Origin: Akebia trifoliata | Lineage: Eukaryota > Streptophyta > Magnoliopsida > Ranunculales > Lardizabalaceae | Reading direction: 5' to 3' | NCBI GenBank assembly: GCA_017979445.1 | Contig: CM030717.1 | Location: 22,927,288-22,991,287, forward strand | DNA length: 64,000 nt | Made by a program: the position numbers and the translations under genes | Notes under the pieces: model-generated | What the model was told of the DNA's origin: nothing | The model's database searches: none | Seen by the model: only the letters and a program-made list of their open reading frames with translations | Part shown: positions 1 to 11,608 of the stretch, piece after piece | Position numbering within the stretch: the first letter of the stretch is position 1 | How the letters are laid out: the number at the start of each line of letters is the position of its first letter

Positions 1-362
1 ATACATTTTTCTTTCTCAGTCCGATCACCTAACCCAAGGGAGGGAAAATTCAAACTACGTCTTGGTCTGATCCCAAAATTCTGGGATACGTAAGCAACCT
101 GAGAAGTTACTTCACGCGTGACCACATCAAAATAAAAAAATATATTCCTTGAAAAAAAAAATCTAAAAAGAAAATAATTTTAAAGGAAATGCTACACAAG
201 GGGCATTTGGGTTTTGAGCCTCAAGATTCCTCTCTTTTTATACCTAGTTCTAAGCCTACCCATAAAAGTCCTCCTAAGTACTGTGCGAAAAAGTTAAGGA
301 AGGTAGCAAAGCTGATCAGACAGTAACTCCAGAGGTTTAGAATGAAAAAAAAAAAGTAAAAA

Positions 363-640
363 GCCTGCTAAGTTAAAAACCCGAAAAGGGCAGCTTAGGC
401 AAAAATTAAGGCAAGCTCACAAGGTTGAAAATCTGAAAGGACGACCTTGACAACAATCAGAGCAAAGAAAAGAGAAAAAATTGTAAACTTGCTAGATCGA
501 AAACCTAAAAAGGCGATCTAGGCAAAAGCTAGAGCATGCTCGCTAGATTGAAAACCTGAAAAGGCAATCTAAGCAAAACTTATAGCAACTAAAAAAATAA
601 AAGAAAATTTCCATTGAGTTGAGAAGCTGAAAAGGCAGTC
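363..640 (+). repeat. Array of covarying hairpins, element A copy
   Basis: Four clear hairpins and a fifth degenerate one (about 610-645). Stem pairs are 368-374/392-398, 420-427/442-449, 492-499/514-521 and 544-550/565-571. Each encloses an A-rich loop close to AAAACCTGAAAAGG and is followed by a GGCAAAA-like spacer. The stem sequences differ (CAAGGTTG/CGACCTTG, CTAGATCG/CGATCTAG, and so on) but pairing is kept, with G-U wobbles. The same array occurs in elements B and C. Confidence 0.75.
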
Positions 641-1261
641 CGAACTGAAACATCAGAAGTCCGAATGATCAAGTTTCAATACCCAGTTTGAACCAAATAT
701 AGACTCAGTGGATACAAGTATCTCGTCCATGATTGATCTGAAAAGTTTCATGTCCCTAAGCGAACCGACGGGGAGAAAGAACAAATTCTATGATGAATTT
801 CATAAAGAAATATGTTGTTCCAATTTCTTTGAGCCTGATTCAAAATCTTCAATATAAAAAGTCAAAATTAAAAGTAAAATCTTTATTGCGCTTGCGGTAA
901 TCAAGGATTTCAAATTTTCATAACAAGGGCACTTCCTTTTTGTAAAAAGTACAGTTTTTCCCCTTACACTAGGGGCATTCGTTTTCAGATTATGTTCAAT
1001 TATCCCCAATGCAATATTCCCTGTCAAACTAGGGGCATTTTGGTTCTGAAACCTGGTCAATTCTAACCCCTAAGGATAAGGTAAACTTTGAATTTAAAGG
1101 TTACCCTCTTGATAGCAATTTGTTGAAACCCCCTGAGGTTCAAAAGCAAGTTAAAATGTTGATCGGACCTTCATAAAATCCAACTCTTTATTTTTTTCAA
1201 AAGAAAGAATCAAATGAGGTGTTCATCCCCCGTTCGTTTTCAAAAAAAGAAAAAAAGAAAT

Positions 1262-2150
1262 TTTTTTTTTCTTTCACCCTGCATAGGTAGAGTAGGACTC
1301 TCAAAAAATTAATTCAATACTCTTTTACCCCGAGCAGGTAGAGTAGGACTCTCAGAAAATTAGTTCATTACTCTTTCACTCCGAGTAGGTAGAGTAGAAC
1401 TCCCAAAAAATTAGTTCATTACTCTTTCACTCCTAGTAGGTAGGGTAGAACTTCCAAAAAATTAGTTCATTACTTTTTCACTCTGAGTAGGTATAGTAGG
1501 ACTTTCAAAAAGATTAGTTCATTACTCTTTCACTCCGAGTAGGTAGAGTAGAACTTCCCAAAAAAAAATTAGTTCATTACTCTTTCACCTAGGCAGGTAG
1601 AGTAAGACTCTCAAAAAAATTAGTTCATTACTCTTTCACTCCGAGTAGGTAGAGTAGAACTTCCCAAAAAAAAATTTAGTTCATTACTCTTTCACCCTGG
1701 GCAGGTAGAGTAGGACTCTCAAAAAGATTAGTTCATTACTCTTTCACTCCGAGTAGGTAGAGCAGAACTCCTAAAAAATTAGTTCATTACTTTTTCACCC
1801 CAAGTAGGTAGAGTAGAACTTCCCAAAAAAATTAGTTCATTACTCTTTCACTTCGAGTAGGTAGAGTAGAACTTCCCAAAACAAATTAGTTCATTACTCT
1901 TTCACCTTGGGCAGGTAGAGTAGGACTTTCAAAAAGTTTAGTTCATTACTCTTTCACTCTAAGTAGGTAAAGTAGAACTTTCAAAAAAACAAATATAGTT
2001 CATTATTCTTTCACTCCGAGTAGGTAGAGTAGAACTTCCTAAAAAAAAATTAGTGCATTACTCTTTCACTCCGAGTAGGTAGAGTAAGACTCTAAAAAAA
2101 AATATATAAATTCATTACTCTTTCACCTAGAGTAGGTAGAGTAAGACATT
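1262..2150 (+). repeat. Minisatellite of ~55-58-bp hairpin-forming units, element A
   Basis: About 15 imperfect tandem copies of a unit containing TACTCTTTCACTCCGAGTAG and then GTAGAGTAGAACT, separated by A-runs. The unit has a self-complementary core: TACTCT pairs with AGAGTA around an ACTCCGAGT palindrome. It sits where elements B and C carry an unrelated 77-bp array, that is, in the variable 3' untranslated part known from Tat/Ogre retrotransposons to breed tandem repeats. Confidence 0.85.
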
Positions 2151-2495
2151 CAACTTTTTCCAACTTTTGCTTAGATTTGTCACAAATATCATTCAAATTT
2201 TCTGGAGTTTTGTTTTACTCAGATTTTACTTAGTCTCACACAGTGCACATACTTGCACAGTTGTTACATCAGTCAAGGAGAATTTTCTAAAATTCAAGGA
2301 TCTGATACTACCAGTGAAAGCTCGCGCTCAAGGACTTGACATTTTTCTAGTTCGAGGAGAGTTTTACCCTCAAGGATCCGAACACCCCGACAAATTGCTA
2401 AATCAGGCTGCAAAATGAACTGTCACTGGCTTTGGCATTCGGATATCGCACTATCTACCAAAATAGATTTGCTATCTAGTTTACTTCAACCCTCT

Positions 2496-2511
2496 GCCAA
2501 AGAGGGGCATC
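2496..2511 (+). other. Polypurine tract of element A
   Basis: GCCAAAGAGGGGCATC lies directly before the LTR start TGTAGACACC. The same 16 bases precede the 3' LTRs at 39832 and 52142. A polypurine tract at this place primes plus-strand DNA synthesis in LTR retrotransposons. Confidence 0.8.
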
Positions 2512-4160
2512 TGTAGACACCCCATTTTTGCACTCGCCTGATTAATCAACTCGTCAACCCGATCGTAACGGTTCCCAATGATGGATGTCTACTCCAATGC
2601 TTTTTTTTGTTACCAGATATGTTTCAGAAATCCGGATGAGGTATCTCGAACTGACAAAACTTAGAAACCACGCTACGCTAGGAAAATACGATCCTAGAAA
2701 CATAGAAATCATCATCTTGCAGACAAAAAGAAACTTCACAATAAAAATCACTAAAAATGATCAAATTATCAAAATACCCCTAACATCAAAACAACCCTAG
2801 AGCCTACGTTACGATTAGGAAAACTCATTCAAACACATAAAATAACAAATCGAAATCAAATAAATCATTTCGTCAATTTTCACAAAATTTGACAAAATTA
2901 CGAAAATGCCCCTCATAAATTTCATGACTATTTGATACAAAAACTTCATAAATGAAAAAACCATTGAATTCCTTATGAAAAATTGATTCCAAAACATCCT
3001 GAAACATCGAAAAATGACTTAAAACGTAAAAAATCCTTTCCGAGGGCAAAACGGTAATTTCACAAATTTAATAATTAAAAATTTTAAAATTAATAAATAA
3101 AACATTAAATAATGTAAAGTGAAACATTAATAAAATTAATTTAAAAATTTTAATAAAAAAATCGACTAATCAGGCTTTCAAGCAAAATTGTTGATGGTTG
3201 CCAAGATATTTATTCAAGGAACCCACCATCTGGGGGTCCAAAGAATTAAATATATAATAAAAGGGGATTCCCAAAAAATTAAATTAAATCAAGTAAGACT
3301 AAAGTCAACCTTAAAGTCAATCAAGTAAGACTAAAGTCAAGATATTAAAAGCCAACCAAGAAATACTAAAGTCAAAGTACTAAAGTCAATCTCATAAGAC
3401 TAAAGTCAAAACCCTAATCTAAACTAATCAAGTCAATCTCATAAGACTAAAGTCAAAACCCTAAATTAAAACCCTAAAGACTAAGTCAATCTCATGAGAC
3501 CAAAGTCTAAACCCTAATTGAAACCCTAATCAAACCCTAATTCTCCTAAAAAAACTTTATAAATAGGAGCCTCCACACCCTATTTTCAGATAAAAGAAAA
3601 AATCCTAAGAAAAGTAGGTGAAGAAGCCTCCACAACCTCTCCACAACCTTAATTTTTGAGCCCCAACTCCGTACCTAACACCCCTACTTCGATTTTAACC
3701 TGAAAAACACCTAGAAACCTCTCAAAAACACCCCAAAAATCTACAACAAATTCAAAGCACCCAGATCCAAGAAGGAGATACCTTACCTCGGAGATCAGAA
3801 ATCAGATCCGGAGACAGAATGAAGTAAGGAGTACGGTACAAGGAGCAGTTTCACCAGATCTGAGGGAATAGCACCTTTGCAGATTGAAAGTAAGATTTTC
3901 ATTTTTTTTATCTAGGTTTTGTAATTAACGATGTAGTTTTATTTGGGATAAGTAGAGACCGGCATTGGCCGGGCGGGGTTGGTGCCTAACACCTTCCAAT
4001 CCCGTAATATGATCCCCGGATTCAGTTTTTCTGTAGTAGATTGGTTTTTTATTCGTTTTAGAGTCAATTTGGTTCTTAGACCATAATAACTAGGTGGCGA
4101 CTCTCAAACCTCAAGGGTCAAAAGCTGATCCGCTCACCCCGCGGATCAAGGGCACTTTTA
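2512..4160 (+). repeat. 3' LTR of element A (~1.65 kb)
   Basis: Starts TGTAGACACCCC and ends at a decayed GGCACTTTTA. It aligns end to end with the LTRs of elements B and C. Visible parts: a CAAGACTAAAGTCAA-rich tandem stretch (3290-3500), a TATA-like TTTATAAATAGGAG at about 3556, a splice-donor-like GGTTTTGTAATT region near 3915, the strong leader hairpin at 3974-4004, an internal copy of the primer-site core GTGGCGACTC at about 4094, and a GATCCGC...GCGGATC hairpin just before the end. Confidence 0.85.
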
Positions 4161-5870
4161 GTGGCATTAGTAATCGAGGACACATATCTATAGAACCAAT
4201 ATTGTAGGTTTAATTTGAATGATCTGGACCAATCCGCCCACTTATCTGTTGGTTGGGTTGAATAGAACAACCCGAGAACACCCATAGCCGATTTGGGTCG
4301 TGACCTATAAGAAGGCTCCTAGACTCTAGGTTTACTACATGCAATGTAATTTATCTGGCCACCTTTGCCCAAGTGCACCTATATACCTCTCGAGCGTACT
4401 CAATCGGACAATACATGGTGACTTGGTTTGATATACTGTATAGGTGATAATCTAAGATTCTAACCCAAATCTCTGAAGTTGAAAGCAACCAATTTAATCC
4501 CCAGTTGAGAAATGACGCATGGTACTGAGTAAAGGTACTCTTAAAATACCTCTCGTCTAGAATAGACGTTGTCTATCCCCCTAGTACACGAAGTACAATA
4601 AGGTAGGATCTCGCTTAGGCACTGATTTTGACCAAGAAGTGCAATTGGTGCAACTTAGATTAGCTTTGATATACCGTATAGGTACGAGTCTAGGATTGTA
4701 GCTTTCATAAATAGTTTAGCATCCCATAAGGGGACCGACCATGCACTAGTACTACGTTGACAATCAGGACATGTGACTTTACGACTTATAATAGGACAAA
4801 GGCTCAGGTCGCTACAGTATGGGTGCATCAATATATCTTTTAGAGTCACCTGATCAAACGGTACTGATGCCTCAATTTTATATATCATAAAGATACGTGA
4901 CTGGAGTTGTAATTTTCATGAATGACGTCGCATCTCACGAGGAAACCGAGTCACATACTGGTGCCACGTTGGCTATAAGGGACATGCAAACATGCAATGC
5001 AATGTAAAATAAACGTGTTAAAGGTGTGTGCAAGATAGGGTAGGGTATACCCGGGGCATTTTTCAGATAAATGGGCCCATGGGCCAAATCATATCACAAA
5101 AGTATGGATATCCAAATCAGGAAGCATAAAAATGTCCATACCATCAAGGTCAAGATCATGAACATCAAAGATATATATCAATCATAATCATGGCATGTCA
5201 AATATGCGATCAATCAAGATAGTGTAAAAGAGAACAACAATGATCAATCAATCAGGATAGCACGGAAACAATACTAATCATTGATCAAACATTGAGATAC
5301 GCACAATTTAATTTTTGAAAAATTAAATTTGTTACTCAACAAACTTCTCAATGAGTACTTAGGTTACCTTGACTAACACATTAAGACGTCAAATTTTACA
5401 GAGAGCCGTTAGGCCAACGTGATCGATAATCCAATGCCACGGCCTTCTAAATTTCAAGGAAAATGTTTGGATCCAAAATAATATTAAAAAATAATGAGTT
5501 TAGATCCAAGTTCTTGAAAATATATAGCTATTAATTTTCAACCAAAGTCCTAATATTCTATATTGAAAGAGAAAGAATACATATATATATTAAAAAAATT
5601 TCTTTCAAAATTCATTGAATTGGTGACATTGGATCATGCCATGTAAGAGCTTAACAATCCATAGTGAAAGTAAAATCTTACTGAGTGAGTTAGGTTATAC
5701 CATTGTAGTGAAAAATCCTTAGTAAGGAATGTAATTTCCATAATTTGGGGTGGGACCACGGTATTGTAAGAATTAAATACTTATTAAAGGCCATATTTGA
5801 AGGATTTTTAATCTTAAAAGTGAATAAGTGGGCCCCATCCAAAGTTTTTTTGAAGTAAAAAAAAAACTTT
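4161..5870 (-). mobile_element. Inverted fragment of the 5' internal region of the same LARD family
   Basis: Read on the minus strand, 4180-5100 matches 34790-35700 of element B and 47400-48260 of element C. Shared landmarks include the CACGACCC-like segment, the CGGTATATCAAA segment, the ACTAGTAC palindrome region and a tail of ATCAATCA runs, with weaker similarity running to about 5870. It begins immediately after the 3' LTR of element A but in reverse orientation, so it is not ordinary flanking DNA. It holds no coding sequence. Either a second, inverted element was inserted next door and deleted down to its leader, or the locus was rearranged. Confidence 0.7.
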
Positions 5871-5979
5871 TATTTTTTTTTAAAAGTGCCAAATAGAGAT
5901 ATTATGAGTGATCAACACACGAGAGAGGTGTTCATGACTAATACCTTAGTTTCCTACGAGGGGTGTCCACTTTACTAAT

Positions 5980-6720
5980 AGAATTTTTTATTTATTTTTA
6001 GATAAATAGCATTCCATTCAAAAAAACACTAAGCCAGTCGAGGTGATCAGCCTAGCAAAACCTTACAAATAAAACGCTACTCACACAAAATACACCGAAT
6101 CCCATCCCAATTATAAAGAAAATCCCTCTAAACTCGTTATAGACATTGGACCAACAAAAAATAAGACCCAAAATAGATATAATCGTATCTGTACAATCTT
6201 TCTGTTTCCCTTCAAAAATGCGCCTATTCTCTCGAGCCACACACCCCCCCCCAACAAATTGCAAATGGTGTAATACTCCACAACAACCTTATCTAACCAC
6301 CAAATAAGAAACCGATTGTCGGCCAACAAGTGAATAAATCCTTTACTGTTCTAGGTAGGCAAGTTAGTACTCCATTAAGCTTTAAAAAGTGAGCCCAGAT
6401 ACCATGTGCAAACTTACAATGAAGGAGAAGATGATCCGATGATTCTCCATTATCCATATAAAGCACACAACAACTCGTCCCGTACAGACCACGCCGCACC
6501 AAAAAGTCCACTGTTTGAATCCTTCCTAAAGACGCTGTCCATGTGAAGAAAGCAATTTTACTTGGCACTTTCGACCCCCAAATTGAGACATGAGGAAATG
6601 AAGTAGCTCCATTGTTGTACAAAGAGTGATAGAAGGACCAAACAGAGAATCACCATCCATTATATTTCTCCTCGAACCTGTCACTATGTTGAAGTATTGG
6701 CCACCCACTCCAATCCACTC
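5980..6720 (-). pseudogene. LINE non-LTR retrotransposon, C-terminal (zinc-binding) end of ORF2, decayed
   Basis: The minus strand at 6622-6293 reads as the reverse-transcriptase zinc-binding domain that follows RT in plant L1-like elements. It has a WGSKVPSKIAFFTW core, then LVRRG, a Cys pair, ESSDHLLLHC and GIW spacing. Downstream, in a different frame, ARENRRIFEGKQK matches the WxERNxRxF block of the LINE C-terminus, so at least one frameshift separates the two. An A-rich tail (5980-6005 on the complement) follows, as expected for a LINE 3' end. The RT and endonuclease domains are missing, typical of 5'-truncated copies. Upstream DNA to about 7060 keeps an open-looking minus frame that I cannot assign. 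The element is dead. Confidence 0.8.
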
Positions 6721-7902
6721 ATATCAGTAGAAGAACCCATGACTCCAAAAAAAATTATCCAATTTGGATGATTCTTCGAACAACTAACACCATCTCACGG
6801 GCCCACCAACCCTCTATTAAATCACTTCCATCATGCATAGAAATCCCATAAAAACATTTCCCCTGCAAACCCACATTCCTCTTCATCTTTTCATTCAAGA
6901 GGACTTCAACAGTTCTACTTCCTCCTTCGTAAACTCAATCCCACCACACTCAGAGCTACCTTTATTAGAAGAATCTCCTCTCATGGAGAGATCTTGACCA
7001 ACATTCATCACTAAAAATGCCTGACGTGTACGGCCAGGACTCGCTTGTCCAACCATCTTCCCACCTCCAATTCTTCGACGCTTATCTAAACATGGTTTTA
7101 AAACTTGGTTTCACGTCTCGTCTTGGACGAGTTTAAAACTTGCAGGGGATTTATTCTGGGTTCTTGAAGACATTTGAAAAACAGATAGTGATATATAGGG
7201 ATTTAGAGATGGAATTATAGATGTTGGTCCATGGATTGCAACTGAAGTGATCGTGAAGAAGAATCTAACAAAGAAATTTAATTTGAAAGTCTATTTCTCT
7301 CTCTCTCTCCTTCTTCAAAATGCCTGATGGAAGATTCTGAATCTCTGGTTCTTCAGGCTTGCAATCAGGAGGATCTTTGAAAAGAAAAGGGAGAAGGGAG
7401 AATTGTTTTTTATTTTATTTTTTTTAAAATGTTTTTTTTTTTTTACCAAGCAGAATTTTTTTATAAAAAAAAAACAAGAAAAACACAAAAAAACAAAAAA
7501 CAAAAAAAACAAAAGGAAAAAAACAAATTTTTTTGTCACAACAGCCAACGAATTGTTTCCTTTCTTTCTTTTGACCCTTCATTCTCAATGCCATGCCAAC
7601 CACACACCCACTTCTCTCTCTCTCTCATACTCCATTTATTTTTCTTTTATCTTTTTTTCTATGGCTTCCTCATCTTAACAATCACCACTTCATTATCAAA
7701 TCATTCTTTCCGAAATTGAAATTGTATAGGTTCATCAAAAATCAATTGGATTAAAGAACGAAAAAAAATAAATAAATAAATAACTCAAAAACCAAACAAA
7801 TAATTCACAATCAAGTTAAAAGAATAAAAATAAATAAATAAATTAGGTCGATTTGGCAATGCACCAATATTTGAGAATTTTCAAGTTTGATCCTCTAACT
7901 TA
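6721..7902. other. No gene; low-complexity DNA beside the LINE and an antisense LTR leader
   Basis: 6721-7060 may be more of the LINE on the minus strand but I recognise no domain. 7290-7540 is CT-rich followed by long A and T runs. 7700-7900 contains AAATAAATAAATAAAT simple repeats. Everything below 7903 should be the antisense leader of the LTR element ending at 7922, but I find no coding sequence in it. Confidence 0.5.
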
Positions 7903-7921
7903 TCTCCAGTAGAGTCGCCAC
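7903..7921 (-). other. Primer-binding site (tRNA-Arg type) of an antisense LTR element
   Basis: On the minus strand GTGGCGACTCTACTGGAGA follows the LTR end GCTTTCA directly. It matches the primer site of elements B and C (TGGCGACTCCACTGGG), which is complementary to the 3' end of a plant tRNA-Arg including CCA, with one or two changes. Confidence 0.7.
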
Positions 7922-8960
7922 TGAAAGCGTTCTCGATTCTCATGTATGGATCCATTTTTTTTTTTAGTTTGAGAGTCACTACCTAATTTTACGGTTTAAG
8001 AATCAGATTATGATCTAAACCGAAAAAATGTACTAATCTACGAAAATAAAAGGTCCGAGAATCACGTTACGGGATCGGAAGGTATTGGGTACCAATCCTG
8101 CCCGACGAACGCCAGTCCCTACTTTCCCAAAAAAATTACATTGCAAAATAACAACCTAGAAAATCAAAATAAAATATTACCTTTGTTACCTGAGTGATTG
8201 TGACAGTTGATCCCCTCAGAATCATGCAAAGAGCGTTCTTCGTGTGAGTTTTCTTGTTTTTGTCTCCATCACTAAATTCGTTTTCGATCTCCGAGATGAG
8301 ATATCTTTCTTCTAGATCTAAATATTTTTTGGATGTTTCTAGGTGTTTTGAGGGTTTTTAGGTTTTTTTTAAGAATTTCTTAGTGTTTTTTGAGAAAAAA
8401 TGGGGTTTGAATGCTAGGTAGGGACTTGGGACTTTAGATTTGAGATTTTAGGAAAGGTGGGGAGAGTTTTTAGCCTCTCTTTCCTAGGATTTTTCTTGAC
8501 CTGCGAGATTAGGTTGTGGAGACTCCTTTTTATAGAGTTTTTAGGAGTTTTTCAGTTTGACTATGTATCTTCAAGATAAGATTAAGTTGTTTAATTAGGA
8601 TTTAATTAAGTCTCTTAAATTAGGATTTTGAATTAAGGTTTCAATTTTTACATACAATGAATATTTTTTAAATTTTTTAAAGAACCCCCTAATTATATTT
8701 TAATTCTTTAGGACCCTAGATGTAGGGGTCTTTTATAAATATTATGTAGGCTCCACTTAAGTAAGTGGGCCACCACTTAAAATTTGGCCTGTGGATTTTT
8801 ATTTGTTTAAAATTTTAAATTTAATTAAGGTTTCATTTTATGTCCATTAATATTTTAATTATTCGTTTCAGAATTTTAATTTTTAGGGATGAAAAAATTA
8901 TTGTTTTGCCCTCAAAAAAGGCTTTTTAGTTAAAAGGTCATTTTTTAACGCATGTATGCA
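7922..8960 (-). repeat. Divergent antisense LTR of a related family
   Basis: Reading the minus strand upstream from the TTTCA end at 7922 gives the same parts in the same order as the element A-C LTRs: the leader hairpin (8072-8098) with its own stem sequence, a TATA-like CTCTATAAAAAGGAG (about 8520-8540), a GAGGGCAAAAC block near 8905 and the ATTAATAAATAAAA-like stretch. No TGTAGACACC start is visible above 8960, so the 5' end is deleted or diverged. It is clearly a separate, older family member. Confidence 0.75.
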
Positions 8961-10565
8961 CATACAATGCGCGCATAGGGGGAGTGCAAATCTCGAAATT
9001 TAAGCCTCAAGACACTTTTTGAACTGTTGGCCCTATTGCCTATAAAAATAGATCGTGCCCTAATGTTTAAGAGATACAAAACTTTCTGATCTTTTTTTTT
9101 CTTGTCTCTACTGTCCTCTTCGATACACAATCTTGTTATTTGTACAAAGTTCGATCTGATCAAGTTCGTCATAGATCTGCTATTTTCGAGTGCACAATTA
9201 GCATATAGTGACTATTGAATCTTGGAAACTAGATGCCTGAGACTAACTGCATTGGGTATTTATTCCTAAAGGGGCAAAATTGATTTTAAGGACAATGACT
9301 TCTCTATACCTCAGTCACTAATAAATTTTTCCAATTTCTTCATGTTCTTTATATTATACTATTGATTATAATGTATTGTTTCAACAACACATAACTAGAA
9401 CCAGTATTAACGACAAAGCCTTGTGTTGCAAGTCTCCAGACGGGCCATATCATCTTCTATTTGTAGAACACTCTCACACGTTTCCTGCAAAGGTGTGAGT
9501 CCATTCTCTTTTCAGCCCTCCTCCATACGTAAGTACACATGTGAGCCCCATTCTTTTTCATTGTAACTTTCCTATCACAAGACCAAGTCTTGGAGACAAC
9601 AACTGGATCAAAACCCTATGACAGGCGCCAAAACAACCACGATAGAAGCAAATATCCAGCATTTACTCCTTACGGGAGATCTTCTTCTAGGTTTTCAAGA
9701 TGAGAAAAACAATTCTTCTCAAGAATCAAGGTCAAGTAAATAACCAGGGTTTCTTCCATCAACCTGAGTCCTCTTCATCTTCCCTTTCATTATTTTTCAC
9801 ATTTGTTTTTTCTGTATTCCCTAAAAGTTCCCACGTCCCTTTTTATTTCTGTTTTTTTTTTTTTTTTTTCTTTTAATAAACCGAAAGGTTTCAATCTACA
9901 TCTAAAATGATGTACACGCTTCACACTCAATCAATTTTTTTTTTTTTTATATTTACCTTTTTTATTGAATCAGTGAATACCCTCAAGTTCCTTACCCTTT
10001 TTGAGAATATAGCTTTCCATACACACCAAGAGTTGATGCGTATGTGCAGAACTAACTCATCCCTATATTTTTTTTTTTTTTTTTTTTTACTTTTTTAAAA
10101 TAGAAAGAATGGTTCCACATATATCAAGCTTGATGCACAGTTAAAGCACCCAAACCTAATCTTTTGATACTTAGCTCAATTCGATTGACCTAAATCACAC
10201 CCGCAGTCGCCGAGAGTCATTAATACTGAGCCAACTCACTTTATCCTTGCCAACATAAATTCCATGAAGTTGGCCTAGTGGCAAGAGTTCTCTAGGTGAT
10301 AACCCTTGCCTGCTTCGTCTACAAGTAATCCCTTGCCTTTTCTTAATTGTGTACTCTTGCAACTAGAATTACTAATTATGATTGCTGCAATATCAATCTT
10401 TAGGTATTCTTTCCTCCATAGTATACAACGATTATCCCTATATCAAAATCGTCACAAATCATACATCTGTGAAGGATAGGAGCATCCCCCAATTTTGATT
10501 AAGATCTTCATTACTTTCTTAATCCGCTCTTACCATTGTCCTCACCATGTGTATGTCGTGTGCCT
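8961..10565. other. No gene seen
   Basis: AT-rich sequence with T-runs at about 9850-9870, 9937-9949 and 10068-10088. I see no splice-compatible coding series and no recognised element except a possible SINE remnant at 10268-10330. Confidence 0.5.
10268..10330 (+). repeat. Possible SINE remnant (tRNA-like A box)
   Basis: TGGCCTAGTGG at about 10272 fits the RNA polymerase III A box and is followed by text resembling a tRNA-derived SINE head. The expected B box is not convincing (GCTTCGTCTAC) and no tail or target duplication is visible. Confidence 0.3.
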
Positions 10566-11608
10566 TCTATTTCTCACAGATGACGCCAATTGTAACGGTC
10601 AATTTTATGATAAATCGACCTCAATCACGATTTCATAATTAAATTCACAAAAATAATATAACAAGCATGAAAAAAATATAAGACAAGACGTTTTTACCTG
10701 ATTTGAACAAGTGTGCTTACGTCGTTTCATTATAAATTTGAGTGTTTTACACGACCTCCTCACCTTGGTCTCCTCCCTCCTTTTTTTACAATGAACTCAA
10801 GGCCTTTAAATAAAAAAACCCTAAAAAGAATCCTACCTAGTTAAATTACAATTGACCCTATTACCCCTTATCCAAATTAATAATTACATTAACTGAGAAA
10901 AATCCTCTTAAATTAAGATTATTTATTAATAAGATAGAGTCATATTCAAATGATGCTACATGTGTACATCGGGATGTGTGTCAATGGTACAAATGAACGA
11001 TCCATATGGGAGACAATTTTATCCCTCCACACGTTTTTTAACCAAACCTCCTTACTTGGTCTCTCGGTTTGATCGAGCCCAATGTCTATTTCTCACGGAT
11101 GACGCCAATTGTAGAGGTCAATTTTATGATAAATTGAACTCGATCACGATTCCATCATTAAATTCACAAAATAATATAACAAGCATGAAAAAAAGATAAG
11201 ACAAGAGATTTTTACTTGGTTTGAACAAATGTGCTTACATCGTTTCACTATAAATTTGTGTTTTTTACACGACCTACTCACCTTGGTCTCTTCCTTCCTC
11301 CCTTTTTTTACAATGAACTCAAGGCCTTTAAATAGAAAAACCCTAAAAAGAATCCTACCTAATTAAATTACAATTGACCATATTACCCCTTATCGAAATT
11401 AATAATTACATTAAATGAGAAAAATCCTCTTAAATTAGGATTATTTCTTAATAAGATAGAGTCATATTCAAATGATACTACATGTCTACACCGGGATATG
11501 TGTTAATGGTACAAATGAGTGATCCATATGGGAGACGATCTTATCCCTCCACACATGTCCTTCAACCAAACCTCCTTACTTGGTGTCTCAGTTTGACTGA
11601 GCTCAATG
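10566..11608. repeat. Tandem duplication of a ~519-bp unit
   Basis: Unit 1 runs 10566-11084 and unit 2 runs 11085-11608. Both start TCTATTTCTCAC(A/G)GATGACGCC and stay alignable throughout, including TAACAAGCATGAAAAA, GTTTTTTACACGACCT, CTTTAAATAG(A)AAAACCC and GATCCATATGGGAGAC. The differences are scattered point changes, so the duplication is not very recent. I see no protein in either copy. It could be two abutting solo LTRs of an unknown element, because each unit holds a TATA-like TTTAAATA. Confidence 0.85.

Larger units (their letters stand above)
1..4160 (+). mobile_element. Element A: 3' part of a non-coding Tat/Ogre-like LTR retrotransposon (LARD-type)
   Basis: The stretch 1-2511 is co-linear with the 3' internal parts of elements B (about 36970-39831) and C (about 49640-52141). 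It has the same lead-in (GTAGGCAACCTGAGAAGTTA-like text), the same hairpin array, repeated AACTAGGGGCATTT motifs, a tandem-repeat block and the same polypurine tract, then an LTR at 2512. The 5' half lies outside the window. No reading frame resembling gag or pol is present, so it looks like a large retrotransposon derivative copied by another element's proteins. The family assignment rests on the tRNA-Arg-type primer site seen in B and C and on LTR termini TGTAGACACC...TTTCA. The LTR end has decayed here (GGCACTTTTA instead of GGCGCTTTCA), so this is an older copy than B and C. Confidence 0.85.

Noticed and set aside
7403..7719. Lys/Phe-rich open frames
   Set aside because: They are translations of A and T homopolymers.
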